From the NCBI GenBank assembly GCA_022495005.1, contig JAGYXB010000180.1, positions 310,001 to 374,000 of the forward strand: DNA of 64,000 nt, written 5' to 3'. This stretch comes from Rhyacophila brunnea (taxonomy: Eukaryota > Arthropoda > Insecta > Trichoptera > Rhyacophilidae). A program made the position numbers and the translations under genes. Under the pieces are notes generated by a model. That model worked only from the letters and a program-made list of their open reading frames with translations. It was not told where the DNA came from and searched no databases. Positions 20,853-31,420 of the stretch are shown here, one piece after another (the first letter of the stretch is position 1; each line of letters begins with the position of its first letter).

Positions 20853-21565
20853 TGTATTTTTCCACCGTTGATCCTTTTAATAATTCACCCGTTTTATTTA
20901 AACGCGCTACTCCAAAATTTTGTATAAATTGATATATATATTTATATATTTTTTTATGTTACTTTTTTTTGTATATAATTTAATTATTCATTATTCTTTC
21001 TCATTTTTCTCATTTTTCTCATGTAATTTTCTTATGTAATTTCTTTATATTTATGTTATTCTTACCCTCTATCTTGTTAGGCTTAACTATAAGTATTATA
21101 ATGTATACATGGAAACTTTGCTGGTTGCAATAACTTATATTATATTTTAAATTTCAATCAATCAATCAATATGTAACTGTTTGTTCCCTTAATAAAAAAA
21201 AATATTATTTTGATTTTGAAATCTAGCGACACATATGTCTTTCTCCACCGTTGATCCTTTCAATAATACATCTGTTTCGTTTAAACGCGCTATCTCCAAA
21301 ATTTTGTATAATGGACATTAATAAAATTTAAAATGATGTATTATTATATAATATAAATAATTTTGGTGTATAATTATTATTCCTCATTTTCCATATGTAA
21401 TTTCGTTATATTTATGCTCTTCTTACTTTCTCACTTTTTATTCTTGTTAGGCTTAACTATATTATAATTTATACATGAAGACTTTGTTGGTTGCAATATA
21501 ATTTCACTATTCTTTTTTAAACATATTTTTGTATTCAAAATGTAACTGTTTGTTTCCTTAATAAA
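20853..21565 (+). repeat. tandem duplication of a LINE-3'-UTR-like unit
   Basis: Unit 1 is about 20853-21203 and unit 2 about 21239-21565. Each starts with CCACCGTTGATCCTTT and TTTAAACGCGCTA, then CCAAAATTTTGTATAA, TTCTCAT.., TTGTTAGGCTTAACTAT, and ends TGTAACTGTTTGTT..CTTAATAAA. The end layout looks like the 3' UTR and poly-A signal of a non-LTR element. No coding part remains. Confidence 0.6.
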
Positions 21566-21685
21566 TCATAAAAAAAATACTGATAATATCAGGATCAGCG
21601 CTCGAAATGAACAAGAACGCACCGGAGCGCAGCTCCTGTTCGTGAAATCTGCAAGGTTATCGCTCCGTCTTTATTGTGAAGTAAT

Positions 21686-21756
21686 AAAAGGTTTCAAATT
21701 CCGTCATGCGTCATATTTTTTTAAAATGTGATTTTTTCTAGTAGGTATGGTATAAT
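21686..21756 (+). mobile_element. SINE2 fragment, target of a SINE1
   Basis: A decayed B box GGTTTCAAATTCCGTC, then TTTTTTCTAGTAGGTATGG, the SINE2 body start. The next base begins the SINE1 insertion; SINE2-like T-rich sequence resumes at 21991. Confidence 0.5.
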
Positions 21757-21990
21757 TTTTTTCCGACCATGTTCGATCGTAATAAGATCATATGGGCATC
21801 CACAGAGTGGAGGTTTTGTATTAACAGATTTTGTTTTTACGAGAAATGGATGTTAGCCATTTGCTCAACCTATTAGGTACATACTCTGACTCATACACAA
21901 ATTGAAAAGCAATATGTGTACTTGCCAGATACAGAATTCAAACCTGGGACTCATGACGTTATAGGCCGACGCTTAAGTCGCCAGGCCATT
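21757..21990 (-). mobile_element. SINE1 copy with 16-bp target duplication
   Basis: GTAGGTA(T/A)GGTATAAT at 21741-21756 and 21991-22006 (15 of 16) flanks it. Full-length inverted copy with a TTTTTTT tail on the left; its B box reads GAATTCAAACC, mutated. Confidence 0.92.
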
Positions 21991-22050
21991 GTAGGTAAGG
22001 TATAATCATTTATTTTGAATATATTTTTAAAAGTTTAAATGATTTTTTTA

Positions 22051-22262
22051 CTGTGTCCGATCGTAATAAGATCATATGGGCATCCATAGAGTGGAGGTTT
22101 TGTATTAACAGATTTTGTTTTTACAAGAAATGGATGTTAGCCACTTGCTAAACCTATCAGGTCCATACTCTGACTCATATACAAATTGAAAAGCAATATG
22201 TGTATTTGCCAGACCCAAGATTCGAACCTGGAACCCACGACGTTTTAGGGCGATACTTAATT
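22051..22262 (-). mobile_element. SINE1 copy
   Basis: A second inverted SINE1 only 60 bases from the previous one. Both share the otherwise uncommon variant TCGTAATAAGATCATATGGG, so they may descend from the same source. B box GATTCGAACCTGG kept; the extreme head is degraded. Confidence 0.85.
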
Positions 22263-22352
22263 TGTGGACTCTTATTTGAAGAGAAATGAGCTTAAGCTGA
22301 TGCTGAAGCTAATAGGAGACACTGTGGGTAAAAGATTTTATGTCCTCATGGA

Positions 22353-22550
22353 AAGAAGCGATTCGCAGCTCAGCGATGGATGTGGTGTTTTGGAAGACAT
22401 TGTACATATATAGCAGTACAATGCCCTAAATATGAACGACACAGAGTACAGCTGCAAATTGCGGATTTCTTGGAGAGTGCCGATGAATTGAAATGTGCCC
22501 TGGCGGTGGGTAGAGCGGAAGATATCAATAGAATCGGAGGCAGAGCCTGA
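22353..22550 (+). pseudogene. LINE C-terminal zinc-finger-like remnant (L5)
   Basis: The + frame from 22353 to the stop at 22548-22550 gives 65 residues: RWMWCFGRHCTYIAVQCPKY, then ERHRVQLQIADFLESADELK and a short tail. The CPKYE..R pattern and spacing to the C-terminus match the end of R1/Jockey-type LINE ORF2 proteins. Upstream frames are broken. Assigned from pattern only. Confidence 0.5.
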
Positions 22551-23832
22551 TCAGCGGATCCTCTTCTATTGTGGGAAAGGTGATGATATGACATTGAGTC
22601 GCAGTCAAAGCCTCGGCAAAGTCATATAAAAATAATTTCGTTTTAATTTTAAGGAAAAGTGATTTTCCAATTATTTACTACTATTTACGACTGCAAACAA
22701 ATATATTATTATTCAATTTGCACAATTCAGAGGCTCGTGAATGTAACCGATAATCTCAATTTTCTACTATGGTAATCCAGCTTTTGGCCTGATGTGCATG
22801 TCCTCGGATGGACTTTTTAGCTAGTTAATCTATAAATAGGAATTTATAGCACTGTATGTTACTGTATGAGAGGTTATTAATTTAGTAAGTGGGTTATTCT
22901 GTGCCAAATGTCAAGTAAACAGTTGAATCGCGTTCGAAAAGTCATTTCATAACTTTGTTCAAAACGAAATTTGTTACATCATTCATCTGCCAATATTTAA
23001 GTTTCATTTTCAGTTTTGTTTGACTGGTTTTTCAATTAATGATCATAATAGGAAAACAATAGGTCTGTTTGAAAGGTTTTGAATGGAAACATGCGCTCTC
23101 TTGTTAATGGCTCATTATTACAAAAAACTTTTTCCTTTGTGTTAAAATTTTTCGCATGAATTTAAAACAGTTCGCAAAACAAAATTGACCTTTTAAATAT
23201 TTGTTCTTTCTGACATGGTTGTGGGTATTTCAGCGGCGATTTTCTTTGACGCAAATCATGCAACCGATTCATCAGAAAAATTAAAAAAGGACTCCAAACA
23301 GTTAAAAATAATCATAACATTATTAACGAAATATCTACATCTATAAAAATAGGCGTAATTCTCACAAATTAATGATTTAATTTTATTAATAACAGAACGA
23401 ACGCTCAACAATCTTAAAACAGTGACGTAACGTGAGATTAGGCAAATCATGCGTTGCTAAGAGATAGCAGATTAAGACATAAATTGTTAGGTATTTGTTA
23501 TCGTAGGGGACCTCAAAATCAGTCGGTGCGTATAAGATTTTTTTTAAAAAAAAATACTATTTGATATTTCCCCTCCACTCTATGTCATGTTGTGAATGTC
23601 TTGCATTTTTAATTTTAAAATTCACTATATTCCATGTGCAGGGTTGCAATAGATTGATTACGACTATCTTGAAGATTATAAAAATGGAGAAAAATTAAAA
23701 AAAGGATCACTTATTATGTTAGCAATATATTATATATACATATACTTTTTAATATTAAAAGAGGCTATGAGGCCCAATGCCAGTAGTGTAGTTGGTAATA
23801 GAAGATGAAAATAGAAAATGAAGAATATAATT
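22551..23832. other. unassigned stretch
   Basis: No supported gene. GGGGACCTCAAAATCAGTC near 23506 echoes 2000-2020. Confidence 0.35.
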
Positions 23833-24313
23833 ATTACAAGATAAAAATGACTTTTTATATACAACGTTTTTAAATTTTCTGTTGAATTATTATGCTCAAT
23901 ATGCTCAAACTTGTACTTGATATGAAGTAAATAAAAAACAAACAAACAAACAAATATATAATACTGAAATGTCATTTTGACATTTCATTTTGATTTCCAT
24001 AGTAACGCACGTATATATTAATAATTTAGTTGCTAGGACCACCCCCTTAGCAACCAATAATAGTCAGTTACTTTTTACGGATTTTTCTGAAATAACTTTC
24101 GTTACAAAACAGTATTAACTTAAAATGAATTCAATTCTGCTTAAAGATGGCTAAAATATTAAAATAATGCATTGGCATCGTGTTCTGATATATTATAAAA
24201 GTTTCAAATGTCTAGCTAGTCGGGAAGTTAGTTAAAATCGATTGCAAGATTCGTAATGGACAAACAACCACTGGACAATCAAGAATATGAGCTAATAAAA
24301 ACGTTGTAAAAAT
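23833..24313 (+). mobile_element. MITE-B copy
   Basis: Starts TTACAAGATAAAAATGACTT and ends AATAAAAACGTTGTAAAAAT. The inner GTAACGCACGTATATATT and GATGGCTAAAATATTAAAAT are shared. An AAACAAACAAACAAAC run near 23938 is copy-specific. Confidence 0.85.
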
Positions 24314-24960
24314 GGAAAGCAAAATAAAAAGGTTTATTTATTATTATATAAACAATATAATTATACATTTGGCGGTGATGATGTGGAGGAGGATGAAGTG
24401 GTTGGGAGGGGAGATTATTATTTATCGTTACAAGAATAAATACATACAATAATAAAGATGACATCGTGAGGTTATAATCGCGGGTACGGTATGTACTGGT
24501 GAGATCGATGTGATTGAGAGATTGATTGTATTAATGAACCAAGAGACTGGACTCGAGTGAAATATCGGTTGACTATGTCGAGTGACCGGACTTAATGTGA
24601 GAGTGGTGCGTCGAATAACGGACTAATGCAAATTGTAGTGCGTCGCGTGACGGTCTCGATGAGTGAGTGAATATTTATGGATTGTCTTTCTTATTTATAC
24701 AAATGTAGTCCATATTATATTACTAGAGACATTGTCGCAATTACAAATCATAATATACCCTACTGATCAAGTTATGATTGAGGAAGTGCTGACATTCGTT
24801 TTCGCTCCATTGTTTTGTTTTGACAACAAAACAAACATATTATAGTGTGTCACCCATCTAAAGCTGAGTGGTATGATTGCTACATACATATATATATATT
24901 ATTTTGAATACTACAACTAGCCATGAGGCTTAATAATAGTATTGTAGTTAGTAATACGAG
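24314..24960. other. unassigned stretch
   Basis: Includes a G-rich strand bias at 24370-24420 (TGGAGGAGGATGAAGTGG) and a CG-rich block with repeated GAGTGA/GTGCGTCG words at 24460-24670. It may be an old element; not recognised. Confidence 0.3.
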
Positions 24961-26255
24961 GGTAGCCGTTTATATTTCGGGAATAACGAACAAAAACGAA
25001 TTTTTTTAGAATAAGAACAGTTTTATTGTTTTTCAAAATATTCTCCACGACAATTTATACACTTTTCCATGCGTTTGAACCAATCTGGAAAGCATTTTTG
25101 CCACTTTGTAGAAGGTAACTCCAAAACATGGTTTTTGAATGCATCAACCCCTCTTCTGGTGTAAAAAATCGTTGACCACGCAATTTATCCTTGGCTGTCG
25201 GGAATAAAAAGAAATCATTTGGTGCCAATTCAGGTCTGTACGGCGGATGACCCATCAATTTGATGTTTTGAGTGCTCAAATAGGCGTTTGTTTGAGCCGA
25301 TGTGTGAGAGCTCGTATTGTCTTGATAAAGGATGATTTTACGCCGACAGTTGCTTTTCCTCATTTCACCAAAAACTTCTGGAAAACAAATGGTTGTGTTC
25401 CATTTAGAATTGACTGTTCTATGATTCTCTAAAGGTACAGTTGCGACATGGCCCGTTTTTCTGAATAAACAGGCGACCATTTGCTTTGAAGTGCTTCGAG
25501 CGCGAGCAACTTTTGTTGGTTTAAACTCATTTTGGAAGACCCATACGGTCTGTTGCTGTTGCGGTGCTGTTTACTTTCGGGCTCATACGCATAGATCTAA
25601 GATTCGTCACCTGTAACAATCTTATTAACGATTTTTGAAGCACCTTGATCGTATTTTTTGAGCATTTCATTGCACCAATCGACACGCGCCTCTTTTTGTG
25701 CGATTGTCAAATTATGCGGGATCCATCGCAAACATAGCTTCCTTACGTCTAAATATTCATGCAATATCATAAACACGCTAGTGTTACTAATGCCCAAAGA
25801 TGTCTCATTCTCACGGTATATCACATAATGATCTTGCATTATCAGTTCACGCACAGCATCGATGTTTTCTAGAGAAACAGCTGATTTTGGACGACCTTCA
25901 CGCGGCTCGTCTGTGAGTGAACGACAGCCACGATAAAATTCGCTAAATCAGCGATATACCGTAGTTTTTGATGGTGCTTTATCTTCATATAAAGCGTTAA
26001 GTTCAGCGATGCACTGTTCCCGTGTTAATCCACGTCGAAAGTTGTTAAAAATAATCGCAAGAAAATTTTCACGAGTTAATTCCATTTTTTGGCCGAGATA
26101 AATTTTTCAAATGAATTAAAAAAAAACAAAAAGCGTCCGTTTGTTAAAACGTTCTGAGAACTTTTGCCGTTAAAAATGTCAAACTTTAAAATACAGAAGT
26201 CGAATTGCACCTAGCAACACCAGTGTTGCAAATTCCCGAAATATAAACGGCAACC
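24961..26255 (-). mobile_element. mariner (Tc1/mariner, DD34D) element, complete but dead
   Basis: 1295 bases. Ends are inverted repeats: GGTAGCCGTTTATATTTCGG at 24961 and, inverted, GGTTGCCGTTTATATTTCGG ending at 26255, one mismatch over about 23. The right flank is the expected TA (26256-26257); the left flank has changed to AG. It encloses one transposase pseudogene on the minus strand. Size is typical for mariner. Confidence 0.93.
25023..26085 (-). pseudogene. mariner transposase pseudogene
   Basis: The reading starts MELTRENFLAIIF at 26085 and ends GEYFEKQ with a stop at 25023-25025. The N-terminal helix-turn-helix region is recognisable, with an internal stop where the Trp of the TVYRWF-type motif is expected. 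Catalytic motifs: TGDES (first Asp), LYQDN (second Asp), then exactly 34 residues to the third Asp in LAPNDFFLFP. Further damage: a stop just after TGDES, several stops or shifts between 25480 and 25597, and a frame change before the end near 25060-25090. Not functional. Confidence 0.93.
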
Positions 26256-26257
26256 TA

Positions 26258-27578
26258 TGTACAAGAGAGACAATTACAAACATGCAGGGTTTTAAAAAAT
26301 TCACATTTATATATTGTTACTTTGCCAAGATCGAGCCCGGAGCTGTGGAGGTTTTATATTTTAACTCTACAAATGTCAAGTTGTTGTCTATGGTCATTGA
26401 TCGGCCATAGACAATAGTAATGAAATGAGTCAACAATTCAGTTGAAAATCCGGCCTCCAACAGTACAGTCAATCATGCGAGCAACTCCGCATGAAGTTTC
26501 GATATCAAATTCAAAATCATAATGTAACCTTCAGTAATAAAGTATAAAAACAATAGTCTTATTTCAGTGTCATGTAAATCTTAAAAATGATTTTATGACA
26601 ATATAAAACAATCCATATCAATTCTGCGTCTCATTTCAATTGCGCCCCCGAACATTATATTATCACACACACGAAGCCACCTTCAACATGCAAATAATAT
26701 ATGTCGGATCCTACAACCTACAACACGAGATCCAACGTCTATAAGTTTGCACGAGCCCCTGGATGAAAACCAACGCAATTATATATACACACGCATACAC
26801 ACACTGATTTTATCAGATTTATTGCTAATATTACGTCAATAAATCTATTGACATTAATCTATTATTATGGCCAATATTATGTCTAATGTCTATAATATAA
26901 TCGTTTAATAAAAATGATATCATCCAATTAACTACGTATATCGTCAGATAGTGTCGTTTGAGAGGTTTATTTTGATGGCACGGTGTACAAAATATATTGA
27001 ATATTTTCAGAAGCAGTTGAACCTTTTCGCGAAACAATACAGTTAATGTAATTTAATGACCAGAATATAATATGTTAGTTAATAATTATTATGCAATGCT
27101 ATTTGGATTTACAGTAAGTTATCTAAAGATATTTTACTAATAAGTTGATAATTTTATTCAAAATTGTGAAAGCTAGAAATATATAAAATGAAAGCAGTGA
27201 AGTCCCTTGAGATGTAGATCATATTTTTCGCCCTGTGTTCTTCTGTGCTGGTCTTTTTAAACTCCTTTTTTTATATCGTCACCTCAATACTTCAACTAGA
27301 TAACTCTGATGTGGTCATTGTTGGTGAAATTAAATTAAACATTTACTTGATTAACGTAAATATGGGCTTTAATTATTATTTAAAATAAAAATGAAAAATT
27401 CTGCTTGTCTGATTAGGAATAATTAAATAATGTATAATTATATGTAAAAATATTGTAGATAAGTATATTATTTATTTAATGAATTTATGATTTTAAAGTT
27501 ATCTAATATTTTCAAATACAAAATACAGTTCCCATTAGCCTCTGACTTTTAATGTGTTAACATTTGGAACTGCAATGT
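26258..27578. other. unassigned stretch
   Basis: No gene or repeat recognised; AT-rich throughout. Confidence 0.4.
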
Positions 27579-27830
27579 ATTATTTGATTAATGATTTGTT
27601 TAATTAAATAAAATACAATTTTATAGTACTTATTCCACGTTATTAATTAAATTTTGGACCGGTTTCGTTGATAAATGAGTTGAGTTATTAGTGTTATGAC
27701 ATTATAACATTATGGGTTGATTATGTCCCTTTGAGGAGGACGAAACCGGTCCAAAATTTAATTAATAAAGTGGAATAAGTACTATAAAATTGTTTTGTAT
27801 TTAATTAAACAAATAATTAATCAAATAATT
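27579..27830. mobile_element. long hairpin / foldback element
   Basis: Arms 27579-27667 and 27741-27830 pair with only a few mismatches (TTTTATAGTACTTATTCCAC, AATTAAATTTTGGACCGGTT). The loop is 73 bases. It has MITE-like form with no coding capacity; only one copy in the window. Confidence 0.75.
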
Positions 27831-29040
27831 TTGTAGAGAAGGAAATGTAGAATGATATTCAATATAAACAAGAAAATCAAGTTATCTAGTCAAAGTATTA
27901 ATTATTAAGGATCATAAAGGTATAGTATATACCATTGAGTATTTATCACACTAGCCACATTCTTCTTGCTAGATAGCATCTGATTTTTCTATGCAGGTTT
28001 TCAGGCCTGTGTCATTTAAAATACCAATTCGAAATCAGTATATTAAAATAACTATAATGACGTATTTTTGATCGTTATTACATTACATAGAATATGTACC
28101 TCATATTATTGTATTTTATTTTAATAAAAAAAATGTGTCGTCTATTTTATAAAACTCAAAAATGAGTTATTTATTGAAAATGATAGTTATTTTACTTCGG
28201 TGAAAGATTCTTGTATCTATAATCATTACAAGAATCAATCATTCGTATCCATATAGCTAATAGTAAATCTAAATACTGTACCTAAATTTTATGTTGTATA
28301 TAAAAAAAATGTTTTATATTTTTTTGAATTTCGAATTTCCATTTTTATAGTCTTGTCGTCAGCCCATAAAACGTAGCATAACCTGGACATGGGGGATGAA
28401 AGTTTTTGATTGATTCTGACTCATTTTTTCCCCCACTGCTTACGAATATGTCGGCTACCACTCTGGCACCCTTAAAAACTCTTGATCTCTGTCGTCTTGA
28501 TAAAAATGGTCGTCAAATACGGTTTTCGGGTAATATTTCATTATCCATACAGAAATATTATTCTAAAATGAAATAAGAAATATTAAATTCTACACAAAAA
28601 TGTTAAATTTCTAAATTGTGTTCAAACCAAGGCCTCTACAAAAACGATGCATGAGTGCGAGTGAGAAAGTATTCGGCACCCTTACAATCTCTGCGACACG
28701 CGCTAGAGTAAGATAAAAGGTCTACATGTCTGTGAGCTAGTTTCCAAAAGTATCGCCATCAAATCGGGGCGAAACGTTTCACATAGCGTCGATAACTTGC
28801 GAGCTCGAGTTGCTAAAATTGATATTTTTTGTGTTAAACATAAAGTCAATGGTAAATATTTTTAGTTAATTAAGTAGAAAAGATAGTTCTGTGTGTTGTC
28901 TTAAAATGTGGTAGCCATACTGATAAGCAAGAATATGGTATTACGTTTCATAGGTAAGTTGATACATGTTCGTGATAATTTATTTGTATTTTATTATATA
29001 TTTTAATATCCGTAAAAAAATAGAAAATTATATTTTAATT
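27831..29040. other. unassigned stretch
   Basis: No gene seen. 28650-28810 is somewhat richer in CG words than its surroundings (GACACGCGCTAGAG, GGGGCGAAACG). Confidence 0.35.
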
Positions 29041-29165
29041 CTGAGCATCTAGTGCGAGCACTTTGGGCGAGCACTAGCGAAATGGTTATCGTCTCGAACA
29101 TTTGTAGACGAATGCGTTCGCTCGCCCACAAACCAAACGCAAGGCACGCGGCTTCATTTAGCAAT
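29041..29165. other. CpG-rich patch upstream of the receptor exon
   Basis: Repeated GCGAGCACT words (29052-29085) and CGTTCGCTCGCCC, then ACGCAAGGCACGCGGC. It stands out against AT-rich flanks and lies about 1.2 kb before the mAChR-A exon. It might be a regulatory or 5' exon region, or an old transposon. No core promoter motif could be assigned. Confidence 0.25.
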
Positions 29166-29462
29166 GCAACGGGTGGCGTCTAGATGTATCTATAGTCTAA
29201 GGTTCAAACCGTTTAACTTACGAAAAATATAAAAAAAAATTAACGATATTTATTGAATCTCAGAGTAAAAATTCTGTGCGGAGAAAGTGTAATGAAATAT
29301 AACGCGAAAATCGTTTTTGTGGCCATTATACCAAGATGGCGTCGTTCGTGCAAGGATGCCGAAATAGCAACCAAAAATTAAATTCGTAATCAAGGAAAAA
29401 ATTGATTCAAAATAATTGAAAACCGCCCGCCTCTAATTTTTATTCAATTTATTCATTTCATT

Positions 29463-29806
29463 ACATATTGTTGACATTAGAGATTATAAGTTTAAAACGT
29501 TCACAACATGACACGAAACATTATTGTAAAGAAAAAGAAAAAGTAATAAAAGCGATAAAAATGAAAAAAATATACAAAACCAGTGAAAATACATCCATAG
29601 AAGTTCAAAGAAGTACACCGAGTTTTCTAAGGATGCCCTATTTTAAGAATTTATAAAATAACGTCCACCTAAACTCAGCCTCACGCAAGTGGAATATATC
29701 AACACCTAAAGCAATTTGGTTGAACATAGTTATCGCCCTTCCAATTGGCATTACCAGTGGCAGGTTGGTTCTGCATCTTGGGAAAATAAAAAATTGATGC
29801 TCCAGA
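29463..29806 (-). mobile_element. Jockey/CR1-like LINE 3' end (J1)
   Basis: Same 3' UTR (AGACGTTCACAA-like AAAACGTTCACAACATG) and the same C-terminal coding block (LPRCRTNLPLVMPIG-equivalent near 29735-29780) as 14795-15420. It is 5'-truncated at about 29806. Confidence 0.8.
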
Positions 29807-30344
29807 TGCTGATAACGACCAGATTGTTCTGATATGCAGAGGCAATAAGATATGAGTATGTATTATATGCATGGCCCCCACAAGGGGAGGGTTGATAGGG
29901 CTCTGATCTGGGGGCCCGGGTTTAGGAGGGGCCCGGCGTGATGGGTCGACCACATAAGTGAGATAAACGCACTTTAAAAATTCGCTCCAATAGTAAAAAA
30001 AAGTCTCACGCGGCTCTATTTTACTTCAAAGGTATTAACATTTTCAAATATGTGGTTATGCGATACAATTTTTGAATATTGTCTGTCAATACTCGACAAC
30101 TCCATAATTGGCATAATTCAATTAGTAGATGTTTTAAAAAATACGAAAATCGCTAAATAATTTTACCGCGGACACCATTTGGAAAATGCTTGTATAGTGA
30201 GTGTCACATTGCTTTTAACAATAACGATAGGTAGGGGGGGTAACAAATATTTCAGTCTGGGGGCCCGTTTCAGGATGTGGGGGTCATGAATGACAATAAT
30301 ATATTTTAATTAATTTTAATATGTGATTTCTCTTTTTGTTGCAG
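29807..30344. other. intronic or upstream sequence of mAChR-A
   Basis: Two GGGGGCCCG blocks (29910-29920 and 30260-30266) in similar wording may mark the two ends of an old element, but no duplication was confirmed. The pyrimidine tract and acceptor of the receptor exon end this stretch. Confidence 0.35.
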
Positions 30345-30393
30345 GCAGTCCAGTGTGAAGATGTGATGAGGTAGACCGCGACCCATAGCCGGG
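30345..30393 (+). other. 5' leader of the mAChR-A exon, after a 3' splice site
   Basis: A pyrimidine-rich tract (TTTCTCTTTTTGTTGCAG) ends in AG at 30344, which makes a good acceptor 49 bases before the start codon. The leader has stop codons in the receptor frame, so the start at 30394 is preferred. The acceptor implies at least one non-coding 5' exon and the promoter further upstream; neither could be identified. Confidence 0.75.
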
Positions 30394-31148
30394 ATGGACC
30401 ATGTGACCCAGCCCGCCCTAATAACGGCGATTTCGGAAGCCTACAACACCACCCTGGCAACACCAACGGCCACCTCCAACCGCTTCAGCATACCGCAGAT
30501 GGTCATCATCGCAATCGTTGCCACGATTCTCTCAGTCTTCACCGTCGTCGGCAACTGCATGGTGATGATATCGTTCAAGATCGACAAGCAACTTCAGACG
30601 ATCAGCAATTATTTCCTGTTTTCTCTGGCGGTCGCCGATTTTGCCATCGGTCTGATTTCGATGCCGTTGTTTACTGTGTCAACGATAATGGGATACTGGC
30701 CGCTTGGACCACATATTTGTGACACTTGGCTAGCGTTGGACTATCTAGCATCGAATGCGTCGGTTTTAAATCTGCTTATCATCAGTTTTGATAGATACTT
30801 CAGCGTCACAAGACCACTGACTTACAGAGCTAAGAGAACGACAGGAAAAGCCGCGATTATGATTGGGAGCGCTTGGGGCATCAGCCTCCTGCTTTGGCCT
30901 CCGTGGATCTACGCCTGGCCGTATATAGAAGGCACGAGAACCGTGCCAAACAATCAGTGCTATATCCAGTTTATAGAAACGAATCATTATATTACTTTCG
31001 GGACAGCCATCGCGGCGTTCTATGTCCCTGTGACGGTGATGTGTATTTTGTACTGGAGGATTTGGAGAGAGACCAAGAAGAGGCAAAAGGATTTGCCTAA
31101 TTTGCAGGGAGGGAAGAAGCACGATTCGTCCAAGAGATCGAACTCAAG
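30394..31148 (+). CDS. mAChR-A: muscarinic acetylcholine receptor type A, first coding exon (partial gene)
   Basis: Class A GPCR for acetylcholine at the plasma membrane; insect type A receptors couple to Gq (family knowledge). The exon encodes 251 codons plus two bases. The N-terminus is about 35 residues with an N-glycosylation site at N18. TM1 is about 36-61, TM2 71-93 with the conserved Asp82, TM3 107-132 with disulfide Cys109 and ligand Asp116-Tyr117, then DRY at 133-135. TM4 is about 152-172, ECL2 holds Cys189, and TM5 is 198-222. The exon stops in loop 3 after a basic, Ser-rich stretch. Stretches such as [32 protein letters not shown] and [18 protein letters not shown] are signatures of insect mAChR-A. 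No in-frame ATG precedes 30394 within the exon and the N-terminus length fits. The donor AAG/GTGAGT follows at 31149, splitting a codon. TM6, TM7 and the tail are not in the window. Codons are GC-rich compared with the surrounding DNA. No stop or frameshift is seen. Confidence 0.96.
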
Positions 31149-31299
31149 GTGAGTGAATTTCGATTTAAAAAATATTTATAAAGTTTGGTGTAGGAAACTT
31201 TCTTTATAAGTGACTATGTCAAGTTTAATTATATTCATTCAAAAAACAGTCGCGTCACAAATAATTAAAATAAAATAAAGATCATTGACAAACATCGAA

Positions 31300-31420
31300 A
31301 AATCGACCAGTCCAACTGAGGGTAACACCGGACCGAATTGAGAAGTTCTTCCCTTTTAGCTGCAAACGGGGATACTCCCAGAGGATGTGATTGACATCAT
31401 GTAATTCGCCACATAAGCAA
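31300..31420 (-). mobile_element. possible LINE fragment shared with 1100-1250
   Basis: Contains CCAACTGAGGGT and GTTCTTCCCTTTTAGCTGC. The minus strand reads HILWEYPRLQLKGKNF, like the C-terminal HxxxxC-type region of I/R1 LINEs. Short and tentative. Confidence 0.35.

Noticed and set aside
23730..24464. Two minus-strand ORFs of 61-81 residues
   Set aside because: Low-complexity, Phe/Tyr/Ile-rich translations of AT-rich DNA and of MITE-B.
30873..31122. Overlapping ORFs on both strands within the receptor exon
   Set aside because: Shadows of the conserved mAChR-A coding sequence.
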